Origin: JANXUC01 sp043782485
Lineage (GTDB): Bacteria > Acidobacteriota > Terriglobia > Terriglobales > Acidobacteriaceae
Direction: 5' to 3'
DNA: 64,000 bases
NCBI GenBank assembly: GCA_043782485.1
Contig: JAYWAL010000041.1
Span: 1 to 64,000 of the forward strand
The notes under the pieces are model-generated. The model was not told where the DNA came from, did not search any database, and saw nothing but the letters and a program-made list of their open reading frames with translations. This document shows positions 20,634 through 30,005 of this stretch, in pieces; positions within the stretch are counted from its first letter, which is position 1; each line of letters opens with the position of its first letter. Made by a program: the position numbers and the translations under genes.

Positions 20634-22154
20634 ATGTTGAACTTACACAGCCTCGCCCATCGTTTTGAGCTTCCCCCCGGTAGCGCCGAGTCCGGGTCCT
20701 CCCTGGTGTGGGCGCTCAACGGCACCCTCCTCGTCGCCGCCGCCGGAACTGCCGTCTGGCTTTGGCATTTCGCCCGCCGCCGCGATCTGGCCCGCGCCAA
20801 TGACCGCCTCAAGCGCTTCGTCCTATCCTCCCCCATCCTCATCGTCCTCGCCCTCAGCGCCATCTTCAACGTCGGCACCGCCACCTACCTCGGCTACGAG
20901 GTCCCCCGCGACCTGCTGCAAGACGTCGAGTCCGCCAAGCTCTTCTGGCAAGGCAAGCCAGCCTTCCCCCTCAACATGACCGACGAAATCCGCGACACGC
21001 TGGAACACGAACCACAACCAGCCACCGCCGATCGCTGGATTTTCGGCCTCAAGGAAATCGAGCAAACCTCCGCCCGCCGCGTCGAAAACGAGCCCTGGGC
21101 GCAGGCGCATCCCGCCAGCATGACCCTCCTCCTCGCCCTGTTCGTCGGCTGGATGCACGTCCGCGCCATCCAACTCATGTTTTCCATTCTCTCGCTGGCC
21201 GCGCTCGCCGGCACCGTGAGCGTCTTAGGCAAAGGCCTACGCTTCTCAGCCATTCCTCGCCTGACCACCGCGCTCTTCCTCGCCCTCGTCGGATGGTTCC
21301 CCTTCTGGATGGTCCTCCGCAACGGCCAGGTCGGCATGATCCTCACCTTCCTCATGACCCTGACCTGGTATTTCCTGCGCCAGGACAAAAACCTGCCCGC
21401 TGGCCTCTGCCTCGGCCTGGCCACAGCTCTCAAGCTCTTTCCTGGCCTACTGCTGGTTTACCTGTTGATTCGTCGTCGCAAAGCCTTCTGGCCCGCTGCC
21501 ATCACCGCCGCCACCTTGCTCTTGTTCTGCTTCGGCATCGTGGGATGGCACAACACGCTCGACTATTTCCGCGTGGCCAAGTTCGTGCAGGAATATTACC
21601 GCGGCTACAAAGCCAATATTTCTCTGCTTTCCGTGTTCGCCGGAATCGCTCCCCTGGCCCGCCACGCCGCCGTGCTCGCTCAGATTTGCTTCGTCGGCTT
21701 CTTGTCTCTCCTGGCCTGGACCGTTTCCCGCAACTCGCGCGACACCTCCGGACAGGTCACGCTGGATCTCGAATTCGCCATGTTCATGGCCCTGCTGCCC
21801 GTGCTCTCGCCCGTCTCCTGGGATCACTATCTCGTCATGCTGGTTCTACCGGTGGCCGTGGTCATTTCCTGCCTCCTGCAAAACAGCTTCTTCACCCAGC
21901 GCAAATGGTGGACCGTCGGTTTCCTGTGCGCCGCAGCGGTGCTCTCCATTCCCCAGCCCTTTTCCGCCTGGATGGCCCATGTCATCAACGCCACCCGCCC
22001 CATTTTCCTTCTCAAGCTGCCCGTGCTCGCAGTATTCGGCGTATTCACGCTACTCTGGGGCCTGCGCATGCGCTTAGTCGCGCCGACAGGAACATTGGCC
22101 TTCCCCGGCGCAGAGAAAAAGCGCCCAGCCACCGACCGCCCAGAAGCTGCCTAG
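20634..22154 (+). CDS. Polytopic glycosyltransferase, GT87 / DUF2029-like
   Basis: About 506 aa from the ATG at 20634; an upstream in-frame ATG at 20598 would add 12 polar residues. It has around ten hydrophobic segments. A long extracytoplasmic loop after TM2 is followed by LVGWFPFWMVLRNGQVGMILTFLMTLTWYFLRQDKN and LATALKLFPGLLLVYLLIRRRKAFW, the arrangement of GT87 polyprenyl-phosphate-sugar-dependent mannosyltransferases (GQ(V/I)N-like and K-x-x-P motifs). It is expected to add a sugar on the periplasmic side of the membrane. It stands at the left edge of the polysaccharide region, divergent from araB. Confidence 0.8.
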   Translation: MLNLHSLAHRFELPPGSAESGSSLVWALNGTLLVAAAGTAVWLWHFARRRDLARANDRLKRFVLSSPILIVLALSAIFNVGTATYLGYEVPRDLLQDVESAKLFWQGKPAFPLNMTDEIRDTLEHEPQPATADRWIFGLKEIEQTSARRVENEPWAQAHPASMTLLLALFVGWMHVRAIQLMFSILSLAALAGTVSVLGKGLRFSAIPRLTTALFLALVGWFPFWMVLRNGQVGMILTFLMTLTWYFLRQDKNLPAGLCLGLATALKLFPGLLLVYLLIRRRKAFWPAAITAATLLLFCFGIVGWHNTLDYFRVAKFVQEYYRGYKANISLLSVFAGIAPLARHAAVLAQICFVGFLSLLAWTVSRNSRDTSGQVTLDLEFAMFMALLPVLSPVSWDHYLVMLVLPVAVVISCLLQNSFFTQRKWWTVGFLCAAAVLSIPQPFSAWMAHVINATRPIFLLKLPVLAVFGVFTLLWGLRMRLVAPTGTLAFPGAEKKRPATDRPEAA

Positions 22155-22307
22155 CAGCCGGGCAAGAGCGGAATCGTAGTCCGGCTACCGTCCACCCGGA
22201 ATCCACGCACTAGCCGCGATTACCCTGTGACTCGCGATTGTCCCGTGGCTTAAGCATAGGCTTCGCATCAGGCTACCGCTTCAGGCGCTGGATTAGCACT
22301 CTCAACC

Positions 22308-24062
22308 TCACGGCAAATAATACAAACGAATCGTCTTATCCAAACCACCGTCCCCAGACAGCACCGGCGGATACGCCTCCAGCCAAGCATACCCATCCGC
22401 CAGCTCCGGATACCAAGGCCCCTCCCCAGTCCGCAAATGATGCACGCTCACCGCAATCCACCCCTTCGCCCGCTCCCGCGGAGCCAGCGTCTCAAACAGC
22501 GGCAATCCCATCAGCGTCAAATCCGTACTCGTGTAAAGCCTTAGCTTTATATGTTCAACATAATGATTTCGAAGCACTTCTGCCAGCTTCGTAACGTCCT
22601 CCCCAGCATCAAAATCCGCATCCAGCACCAGACTCTGGTCGGGCTGCCGGCCCGCCAGCACGCTGGTATACGTCAGATAGTTCGGGTGCAAAGCAACTCC
22701 ATCCAGAGCCAGCCAAGCCAGCACGCCCAGCAGCACACGAGGTACCGCCCGAGGCCATTTCTCCCGCAATTCCCAGATCTCCCCAAACCCAGCCGCCCCC
22801 AAAACCGCCAGCAGCGGATACACAAACAGAATCGTCCGCACCCCCAAGTTCACCCGGATCGTTGCCGCCACCAGCAGGATCACCACCACCGCAACTGCCG
22901 GAGCCGCCAGCCGCCAGTCACTCTCCCGCCACAGCCCCCGCAGCCCCCATACCAGCCCCGCCAACGCCAGCAACAGAAACCCAGGCGGCGTCTTAAACGC
23001 CAGCATGAAGAAGTAGAAATACCACCACCCCCCACGCCGCACCTGCCCAAACAAATACGCCGGATACAGCTTGCTATTCTCCCCCACCGCGCGGCCAATC
23101 CCTTGAAAAAACGCCGGTGCCGGAAGCGCGGGATTCCAAGCGATTGTCTTTAGCGCCAACACTTTAACCGGAGAAGGCAGATGTAAGTGTTGAACCACCA
23201 CCGCTGGCTTCTCAAACACACGGTCCAGCCGTTCCACCGAGAATCTGTACCCTCCCCAAACCACCAGGCACGCCACCTGGAGCGCCAGAATCCCAGCTGG
23301 AATCCAGCGCCACAACCATGGCCGCAGCCTCCACGGATTCTTCCTCCCAGCCCAGAATCGACATGCCAAAATCGCCACCAGGCACGGCGGCAAAAACACC
23401 ATCCACGGAGCATTGGCCAACGCCGCTCCGGCCAGCGCCGCTCCCAGCACCAACGATCGCCGCAATCCCGGCGACTCAAGCCAGCGCACCCACGCCAGCA
23501 GCGCCGCCGGGAACAGCGCCATCAACGCCGGATCCACATACGCCAGCGTGCTGTACCCCAGCACCACCGGCAGCGCGCTCAGCAAAAACACCGCCAGCAC
23601 GCCGCCCCACTCCCCTAAAAGGCTCCGCGCCCATAAAAATGTTACCCAAGCCGCCAACACCAGAAAGGGAAGCGTTCCCATCCGCGCCAGGGTCAAATTG
23701 TGCCAATATTGCCCACGAGCCGCCAAAATCTGGTTCCCAGCACCGTAGAAGTCCGCTCCATCGGCCTTATTTCCGCCTACATATCCCACTTTTGGCAATC
23801 GCAGCCCAGCCAAATAAGGCCCCAGCGCGGACATCACCCGAGGTAGCGGAGGATGCTGCGGCTCCATCGAATAGGTTCCCTTGTCCAGCCATTCCATGCC
23901 GCACGCGATGTGCGCCGGCTCGTCGTAGGCCTGGTTGAAGTCGTGGTATGTGGACACCACGCGCAGCGCGGCCACGGCTACCAATGCCGCAGCCGCTAGG
24001 CTGGCCCTCCAGTCTGGCCATTTCGCGGCCCTCCACCCGATATTTCCCATCCGCTCGCTCAA
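22308..24062 (-). CDS. Polytopic glycosyltransferase, GT39/ArnT-like
   Basis: 584 aa, minus strand. After TM1 comes YDEPAHIACGMEWLDKGTYSMEPQHPPLPRVMSALG: a DE-containing first loop and an HPP motif, typical of GT-C enzymes of the GT39/GT83 (dolichyl-phosphate-mannose transferase / ArnT) type that take sugars from polyprenyl-phosphate donors. About ten further TM segments follow, then a ~120-residue soluble C-terminal part. The coding strand is G-rich at third positions. It faces the GT87 gene tail-to-tail and is divergent from wecB. The acceptor is unknown: glycan, lipid or protein are all possible. Confidence 0.8.
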   Translation of the reverse strand: MSERMGNIGWRAAKWPDWRASLAAAALVAVAALRVVSTYHDFNQAYDEPAHIACGMEWLDKGTYSMEPQHPPLPRVMSALGPYLAGLRLPKVGYVGGNKADGADFYGAGNQILAARGQYWHNLTLARMGTLPFLVLAAWVTFLWARSLLGEWGGVLAVFLLSALPVVLGYSTLAYVDPALMALFPAALLAWVRWLESPGLRRSLVLGAALAGAALANAPWMVFLPPCLVAILACRFWAGRKNPWRLRPWLWRWIPAGILALQVACLVVWGGYRFSVERLDRVFEKPAVVVQHLHLPSPVKVLALKTIAWNPALPAPAFFQGIGRAVGENSKLYPAYLFGQVRRGGWWYFYFFMLAFKTPPGFLLLALAGLVWGLRGLWRESDWRLAAPAVAVVVILLVAATIRVNLGVRTILFVYPLLAVLGAAGFGEIWELREKWPRAVPRVLLGVLAWLALDGVALHPNYLTYTSVLAGRQPDQSLVLDADFDAGEDVTKLAEVLRNHYVEHIKLRLYTSTDLTLMGLPLFETLAPRERAKGWIAVSVHHLRTGEGPWYPELADGYAWLEAYPPVLSGDGGLDKTIRLYYLP

Positions 24063-24340
24063 TTCAAATGACTCCGCCCATTCTGTAAATGCCCAACCAG
24101 AACTCGCCTATTATGAATGCCTTTTGTCCAGCCAAGAGAAAAATCATTTTCCTTGGGCCTCGCGGCGCTACCCCTCGGAAAACCAATCTTTACGAAGAAT
24201 CTGCGCCCCTAGGGGATCCGCTGATAACCATCGTGTAGCCTCCATAGCACACCGGGGGGATGGCAGCCGCGCCCACCCGCCATTACCATTCATCTATGCC
24301 CCCGAAGTTGGCCACCAGCACCCACCAGAACGGACAGCCC

Positions 24341-24370
24341 TCCACTATGTGCAAAGTTTTGCACAGTGGA
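24341..24370. promoter_or_regulatory. Inverted repeat in the wecB upstream gap
   Basis: TCCACTATGTGCAAA and TTTGCACAGTGGA are near-perfect inverted halves (one side has two extra bases) around a short centre. The site lies 65-95 bp before the wecB start, in a 373-bp gap (24063-24435) that otherwise shows no gene. It could be an operator or a small hairpin; the binding protein is unknown. Confidence 0.4.
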
Positions 24371-24435
24371 CTTACGTTCCCGCGGTGGTGGTTTGTAACT
24401 CTATATGTAACAACGGACTTGTCGTATGCTGAAGG

Positions 24436-25743
24436 ATGGAACTTGGCGTACAGCTTGCACGAGAAAGAGTTCTTTCCCCTTTCACTCGGATGAGCAATTT
24501 AACCTTACGATTGAGTAAGGAATCAGGCCACCCCCCTCAGACCTTTGATTCCCACAGCAGCGGAGCTTCCCAGCAGACCGGTGATTCCCGGCCGCGAGTG
24601 CTATGTGTGTTCGGCACCCGCCCGGAAGTGATCAAGCTGGCACCCGTGCTGCGCGCTTTGCAGAGCCGCTCGAATTTCAAGACGCTAGTCGTCAGCTCAG
24701 GTCAGCACACCAGCCTGCTCTATCCGTTCTTAAAGTTTTTCGGCATCCAACTGGATGAAGACTTACAAGTGATGCAGCCCAACCAAACACCCAACGAGGT
24801 TTGCGCGCGCGTGATGGCGGGACTGGAAGCTGTTATCCAACGAGAGAAGCCCGCTTTGATTCTGGTGCAAGGCGACACCACCACGGCTCTGGCCGGTGCG
24901 CTCTCCGGATTCCACCACGGCATCCCGGTGGGCCACGTCGAAGCTGGTCTTCGTTCCGGCAATCCGCTGAGCCCGTTTCCGGAAGAGATGAACCGGCGCT
25001 TGGTCTCCCAAATCGCGACCTACCATTTCGCGGCGACAGCAGGGAACCGCGACGCCTTGCTGCAAGAAGGGATTCCAGAAGCCGGAATCTTTGTCACCGG
25101 CAACCCCGTGGTCGACTCCTTGCAATTCATTTTGAAGAACGCTCAGCCCTCCGAGCGCGCCGCCGAGGTGTTGCAACTGGCCGCTGGCAAAAAACTGATT
25201 GTCCTGACCACCCACCGCCGCGAAAGTTTTGGCGGAGTGATGCAACAACACTTGCGGACACTTCGCGAGTTCGTTCGTCAAAATCAAGACGTGGCCGCCG
25301 TTTTCGCCGTGCACCCCAACCCCAACGTCCGCGCCGCCGCCGAAGCCGAACTGGGCGGCCAGGAACGCATTCACCTGGTGGAGCCTCTCAACTATCCCGA
25401 TTTCATCCATCTTCTCCAGCACGCCTGGTTGCTGGTTTCCGACTCCGGCGGCATCCAGGAAGAAGCTCCCACGCTGCGCAAGCCCTTGCTCATCCTGCGT
25501 AGTAACACCGAGCGCCCCGAAGCCGTTGCTTCCGGTGTCGCCATTCTGGTGGGCGACGAGCCGGGTCGCCTGCAACAGTTGCTCAACGCCGCCCGCACCG
25601 ACGGCGCTTGGGCCGAGCGCGTTCGCACCGCCGTGAACCCTTTTGGGAACGGAATGGCGGGTGAAGCCATCGCGGAAATTCTGAGCCGGGAACTGGCTCA
25701 ATCGGTGCTACCATCTTCGGCACGAGCACAGGCGGCCCTATGA
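24436..25743 (+). CDS. wecB: UDP-N-acetylglucosamine 2-epimerase (non-hydrolysing)
   Basis: 435 aa from the ATG at 24436; the ATG at 24490 is an alternative, as the first ~50 residues are not part of the fold. The core starts at RVLCVFGTRPEVIKLAPVL (the WecB/MnaA opening), with VQGDTTTALAGAL, GHVEAGLRSGNPLSPFPEE (active-site Asp/Glu/His region), TTHRRESFG and VSDSGGIQEEAPTLRKP. It interconverts UDP-GlcNAc and UDP-ManNAc, or their 2,3-diacetamido acid equivalents as in WbpI. The next gene overlaps by 4 bp (ATGA), so they are translationally coupled. Nearby DegT, Gfo/Idh and acetyltransferase genes make the diacetamido-uronate version worth considering. Confidence 0.9.
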   Translation: MELGVQLARERVLSPFTRMSNLTLRLSKESGHPPQTFDSHSSGASQQTGDSRPRVLCVFGTRPEVIKLAPVLRALQSRSNFKTLVVSSGQHTSLLYPFLKFFGIQLDEDLQVMQPNQTPNEVCARVMAGLEAVIQREKPALILVQGDTTTALAGALSGFHHGIPVGHVEAGLRSGNPLSPFPEEMNRRLVSQIATYHFAATAGNRDALLQEGIPEAGIFVTGNPVVDSLQFILKNAQPSERAAEVLQLAAGKKLIVLTTHRRESFGGVMQQHLRTLREFVRQNQDVAAVFAVHPNPNVRAAAEAELGGQERIHLVEPLNYPDFIHLLQHAWLLVSDSGGIQEEAPTLRKPLLILRSNTERPEAVASGVAILVGDEPGRLQQLLNAARTDGAWAERVRTAVNPFGNGMAGEAIAEILSRELAQSVLPSSARAQAAL

Positions 25744-27542
25744 CGCGCGCCCCAGAAGTTGAGCCCGGCACAGCAGGTCTGAGCAAAGATCGGCGCGACC
25801 TCATCACGGTCGTGCTCGAAGACTATTTCCACGTCGGCGCGATGCGCGGCCTGATCAGTCCGCACCAGTGGAATCGTTTTGAAACCCGTTTCGAATCCAA
25901 CACCTTGAAGGCTCTGGATTTGCTCAAGCGGCACGACGTGAAGGCGACCTTCTTTGTGCTGGGCTGGATTGCCGAACGGCGGCCCGAACTGGTGGCAGAA
26001 ATTGCTCGCCAGGGCCACGAGATCGCCAACTACGGCTACGCCCACCGCGACGTGCAACAAATGACGCGCGACGAGTTCCGCGATGATGCCCGCCGTTCCC
26101 GCGACTTGCTGGAAATCGCCAGCGGCCGCCGCGTCATTGGCTTTCGCATTCCTCAGGGGCTGCGCTCCGATGCCGACCTTTGGGTGCTCGACGTTTTGGC
26201 CGAAGAGGGTTATGTCTACGACTCCAGCGTCGTCCCTTACAAATACGACCGCGCCACCCGCGGCGCTTTTGTTGACGAAAGCGAAGGCCGCGAGATTTGG
26301 GAATTTCCCCACGCCACCATGAACCTGGCCGGCTACTTGCTCCCCATCTCTGGCGGTAACTACTTTCGCCAGATTCCGCACACACTGCTGCACCACGCGG
26401 TGGCGCGATGGAAGCGCCAGTTTGATACACCCTTCATGATGTATTTCCATGTGTGGGAACTTGATCCCGACCAGCCACGCATCAGCGCCGCTTCCTGGAT
26501 GGCCCGCACCCGCCAGTACCGCAACCTGACCAAAATGGATTGGGTTCTGGCTGAGTACTTTTCGAAATACAAGTTTGGCAGCATCGCGGATTTTCTGAAA
26601 ATTGATACCACGCCGGAAACGTCTGCGCTGGAAACACACAACTTAGAAACGCACAAAGCCGCCCGGGTCGCAGTGCCGGTGGCGCCTGTGGAAGTGCTGT
26701 CGCCTCCCGCGGAGCGCATTCCCGTTTCGATTGTCGTCCCCTGCTTCAATGAGCGGCCCGCGCTGCCGTATCTCTCCAACACCCTGGAGAGCGTCAGCAA
26801 ACTGCTGGCCAAGGACTATGACCCGCACTTCGTCTTTGTCGACGATGGCAGCACCGACGGCACCTGGGAGTTGCTCAACCGATTGTTTGGCGCGCGCGAA
26901 GATTGTCGCCTGGTAAAGCATGAAGTCAATCGCGGCGTGGCCGCTACCATTCTCACCGGCATCCGCTACTCTTCCGACGAAATTGTTTGTTCCATGGATT
27001 GCGACTGCACCTACGACCCGCACGAGCTGGCTTCCATGATTCCGCTGCTCACGCCCGAAGTCGATCTGGTCACCGCCTCACCCTACCACCCCCAGGGTGG
27101 CCGCGTCATGAACGTGCCGCAGTGGCGCTTGGTGCTCTCCAAGGGCGCTTCGTGGCTCTATAGCAAGGTGCTGCGCCACAAGCTGCATACCTACACCAGT
27201 TGCTTCCGCGTCTACCGCCGCAGCGCCGTGGCCGACCTGGAACTGAAAGAAACTGGATTTCTTGGCGTTTCGGAAACTTTGGCTTTGCTCGATCTTCGCG
27301 GACACAACATTCGCGAATTTCCAACCACTTTATACGTTCGTATCCTGGGCCAGTCGAAAATGAAAGTTGCTCGCAACATCATTGGCCATCTTAAAAACCT
27401 GTGGCGCATGCGGCAAATGCGTCGCCTTCTCGATCACGACGGGCACTTCCTTTCCCGTAAACTTGGTACCGCAATACCTACGCCTCCCCCGGCAGAATTA
27501 CCGGTTTTGCCATCTCATACTGGGGTCCCTCATCATGAATAG
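25740..27542 (+). CDS. Polysaccharide deacetylase fused to GT2 glycosyltransferase
   Basis: 600 aa with two enzyme domains. Residues ~20-280 are a NodB-type deacetylase: LEDYFHVGAM (the metal-site segment, with Leu-Glu-Asp where XrtA-type deacetylases usually have DVEDYF), KATFFVLGWIAE, GHEIANYGYAHRDV and GFRIPQG. After a linker (~285-325), residues ~330-590 are a GT2 domain: VSIVVPCFNERPALPYL, FVFVDDGSTDGTWELL, GVAATILTG and SMDCDCTYDP (DxD-like). Polysaccharide deacetylation and sugar transfer are thus joined in one chain. There is no TM segment, so it is probably cytosolic or membrane-peripheral. The 4-bp overlap with wecB and 8-bp overlap with the next gene mark an operon. Confidence 0.88.
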   Translation: MTRAPEVEPGTAGLSKDRRDLITVVLEDYFHVGAMRGLISPHQWNRFETRFESNTLKALDLLKRHDVKATFFVLGWIAERRPELVAEIARQGHEIANYGYAHRDVQQMTRDEFRDDARRSRDLLEIASGRRVIGFRIPQGLRSDADLWVLDVLAEEGYVYDSSVVPYKYDRATRGAFVDESEGREIWEFPHATMNLAGYLLPISGGNYFRQIPHTLLHHAVARWKRQFDTPFMMYFHVWELDPDQPRISAASWMARTRQYRNLTKMDWVLAEYFSKYKFGSIADFLKIDTTPETSALETHNLETHKAARVAVPVAPVEVLSPPAERIPVSIVVPCFNERPALPYLSNTLESVSKLLAKDYDPHFVFVDDGSTDGTWELLNRLFGAREDCRLVKHEVNRGVAATILTGIRYSSDEIVCSMDCDCTYDPHELASMIPLLTPEVDLVTASPYHPQGGRVMNVPQWRLVLSKGASWLYSKVLRHKLHTYTSCFRVYRRSAVADLELKETGFLGVSETLALLDLRGHNIREFPTTLYVRILGQSKMKVARNIIGHLKNLWRMRQMRRLLDHDGHFLSRKLGTAIPTPPPAELPVLPSHTGVPHHE

Positions 27543-28758
27543 CACTCTTGCTCGTCCCGTTATGTCTCTTCCCAATGACCAAGATCACACCGGCCGCGAC
27601 CTGGGCCAAGCCGAAATTGACCTGCTCAAGGAAGTGATTGCCACCGGAACACTCACCAGCACCAAGGGCACGTATACCAAGCGCCTGGAAGAACGCTTCG
27701 CCAAAAAAATCGGCATCAAGCACGCCTACGCCTGCACTTCCGGCACCGCCGCCATCCACATTGCCATTGGCGCTTTGGACCCCAACCCGGGCGACGAAAT
27801 CATTACCACTTCCATCACCGACATGGGTGCATTGACGCCGATGCTCTATCAAGGCGCAATCCCCGTTTTTGCCGAAGTCGATCCCGTTACGCTGAACGTC
27901 ACAGCCGAAACTTTGGCAGCCTGCATCAGCCCAAAGACCAAAGCCATCATGGTCACCCACCTGTTCGGCAACCCTTGCGCCATGGGCCCGATTATGGAAC
28001 TGGCCAACAAGCACAACATTCCTGTCATTGAAGACTGCGCCCAGGCCTTCATGGCCAAAGCCAATGGCCAGTTCGTCGGCACCTTTGGCACGATCAGCTG
28101 CTTCAGCACCCAGCAAGGCAAGCACATGACCACCGGCGAAGGTGGCCTGGTCGTCACCAACGACGATGCCCTCGGTCGCCGCTGCTTCCTGCTGATCAAC
28201 AAAGCCTGGGGATACGGCGACCCAAAACCCGACCACTACTTCGCCGCCCTGAACTACCGCATGTGCGAACTGCAAAGCGCCGTGGCCCTGGCCCAGCTCG
28301 AAAAGCTGGACTCCGTCGCCGACCGCCGCGTGCAGGCTGCCAACAAGCTCACCAAAATGCTGGCTGGCATTCCCGGCGTCCAAACCCCCCGCGTTGCCCC
28401 GGGCGATGTCTGCACATACTGGAAATATTGCCTCACTGTGGACGGCTCAGTCCTTAAGGACGGCGCCATTGGACTGGCAGGGAAGCTGAAAGAGCGTGGC
28501 ATCGCATCCGCGCCGCGCTACATCCAAAAGCCTTCCTTCATGTGTGAAGTGTTCCAAAAACGTCGCACCTTCGGCACCAGCGGATACCCCTTCAACCTGG
28601 CCCGCCCCGAAGCCGTGGATTACGACAAAGCCAAGTTCCCCATGACCTTCAAAGCCCTGGAAGACGTTCTCGTCCTTCCGTGGAACGAACTCTATACCGA
28701 CGAACACATCCAATACATTGCTGATTCCATCCGTGAGTGCGTGGAGGCGCTCCGCTAA
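27535..28758 (+). CDS. DegT/DnrJ/EryC1 family PLP aminotransferase
   Basis: 407 aa. The ATG at 27535 overlaps the end of the previous gene by 8 bp; upstream in-frame starts lie inside that gene and are rejected. PLP-fold signatures: YACTSGTAAIHIAIGAL, ITDMGALTPMLYQGAIPVFAEVD, VIEDCAQAF and the Schiff-base lysine in STQQGKHMTTGEGG. It transfers an amino group to a keto-sugar nucleotide. The next two genes (Gfo/Idh dehydrogenase, hexapeptide N-acyltransferase) match the partners in the WbpB-WbpE-WbpD route to acetamido sugars. The exact substrate is inferred only. Confidence 0.88.
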   Translation: MNSTLARPVMSLPNDQDHTGRDLGQAEIDLLKEVIATGTLTSTKGTYTKRLEERFAKKIGIKHAYACTSGTAAIHIAIGALDPNPGDEIITTSITDMGALTPMLYQGAIPVFAEVDPVTLNVTAETLAACISPKTKAIMVTHLFGNPCAMGPIMELANKHNIPVIEDCAQAFMAKANGQFVGTFGTISCFSTQQGKHMTTGEGGLVVTNDDALGRRCFLLINKAWGYGDPKPDHYFAALNYRMCELQSAVALAQLEKLDSVADRRVQAANKLTKMLAGIPGVQTPRVAPGDVCTYWKYCLTVDGSVLKDGAIGLAGKLKERGIASAPRYIQKPSFMCEVFQKRRTFGTSGYPFNLARPEAVDYDKAKFPMTFKALEDVLVLPWNELYTDEHIQYIADSIRECVEALR

Positions 28759-29807
28759 TGTCTACTCATATCACTAAAGGTCCCGTCTGCTTCGGTTTGG
28801 TCGGCGCCGGAGCCATCGCGCAATCCTACCTGCAAGCGTTCCAGAACTGCCCCGAGGTCCAACTCGTCGCCGTCTCCGACACCAACCTCGCCGCCGCCGA
28901 AGCCATGGCCCAAAAGGCCAATTGCAAAGCCTATTCCTCCCATACCGCCATGGCGAGCGCCGAAAAACTTGACGCCGTCCTCGTCTGCACTCCGCCCAAC
29001 ACCCACCCCGACGTCTGCACTGATTTCATCGAGCGCCGCATCGCCATCCTTTGCGAAAAGCCTCTCTGCAAGGACTCCACCGCCGCCCGTTCCATGATCC
29101 TCGCCGCCCGCAGCGCCGGCGTCATGATGACCATGGCCTCCAAATTCCGCTACGTCGATGACGTCGTCAAAGCCCGCCAGCTCGTCAACTCCGGCGCAAT
29201 CGGCGATGTCGTCCTCATCGAAAATTTCTTCACCTCCCACGTCGATATGACCAAACGCTGGAATTCCAATCCCGAAATCTCCGGCGGCGGCGTCCTCATC
29301 GACAACGGCACCCACTCCGTCGACATCATGCGCTACTTCCTCGGCCCCCTCAGCGAAATCCACGTCGTCGAAGGCAAACGCTCGCAAAGCCTCCCCGTCG
29401 ACGAAACCGTCCACGTCTTCGTTCGTTCCACTAGCGGAATCCTCGGCACCGTCGATCTTTCCTGGTCCATCAATAAAGAACTCGAAAGCTACCTCCGCAT
29501 CTACGGCTCGGCCGGCACCATCTCCGTCGGCTGGAAGGAATCAAAATTCCTCATGGCCGGCTCCAAAGAATGGAAGGTCTTCGGCAACGGCTACAACAAG
29601 GTCCAGGCCTTCAGCAGCCAACTGGAAAACTTTGCCCGCGCGCTCCGCGGCTCCGAGCCTTTGGTCGTCACGCTCGAAGACGCTCTCGCCTCCGTCCAGG
29701 TCGTCGAAGCCGGTTACGCCTCACTGCGCGATGCCAAGTGGTTCGCCATCCCTTTGGCCCCAAGCCGTGAGAACGACCGCCCGGAAATGCCCAAGCGCAT
29801 CCAGTAA
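28758..29807 (+). CDS. Gfo/Idh/MocA family sugar dehydrogenase
   Basis: 349 aa. The ATG shares its first base with the TAA of the aminotransferase (TAATG), showing tight coupling. An N-terminal Rossmann fold (CFGLVGAGAIAQSYLQAF) is followed by the EKP motif (AILCEKPLCKD) and the substrate half with GGGVLIDNGTHSVDIMRYFLG, typical of Gfo/Idh/MocA NAD-dependent oxidoreductases. Next to a DegT aminotransferase it most likely oxidises the C3 position of a UDP-sugar acid to supply the keto substrate (WbpB-like). The family is certain; the substrate is inferred from context. Confidence 0.87.
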   Translation: MSTHITKGPVCFGLVGAGAIAQSYLQAFQNCPEVQLVAVSDTNLAAAEAMAQKANCKAYSSHTAMASAEKLDAVLVCTPPNTHPDVCTDFIERRIAILCEKPLCKDSTAARSMILAARSAGVMMTMASKFRYVDDVVKARQLVNSGAIGDVVLIENFFTSHVDMTKRWNSNPEISGGGVLIDNGTHSVDIMRYFLGPLSEIHVVEGKRSQSLPVDETVHVFVRSTSGILGTVDLSWSINKELESYLRIYGSAGTISVGWKESKFLMAGSKEWKVFGNGYNKVQAFSSQLENFARALRGSEPLVVTLEDALASVQVVEAGYASLRDAKWFAIPLAPSRENDRPEMPKRIQ

Positions 29808-29825
29808 ATTTCGCAGAATAGAACG

Positions 29826-29860
29826 GATGCCCCGTCCTTGTCGCGCAAGCGACAGAGCCT
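29826..29860. repeat. REP-like palindrome, family A (29826) with family C tail
   Basis: GATGCCCCGTCCTTGTCGCG + GCGACAGAGCC, followed by CCTGCCCTGAGCGAAGTCGA, a second dispersed repeat also seen near 46900 and 56430. It separates the dehydrogenase gene from the acyltransferase gene by ~200 bp. Confidence 0.6.
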
Positions 29861-30005
29861 GCCCTGAGCGAAGTCGAAAGGGTGGGGCTTTCGCAAGGTT
29901 GGAAGACAGAGCTTTTGGGTGGAGCAGCGCTTCAGCGCCTCAGGGCTGCAACAAAAAGCGAGCTAGAATGCGGCTTTAGCCGCTGAGGTAAGGTGTAATA
30001 GAAAC

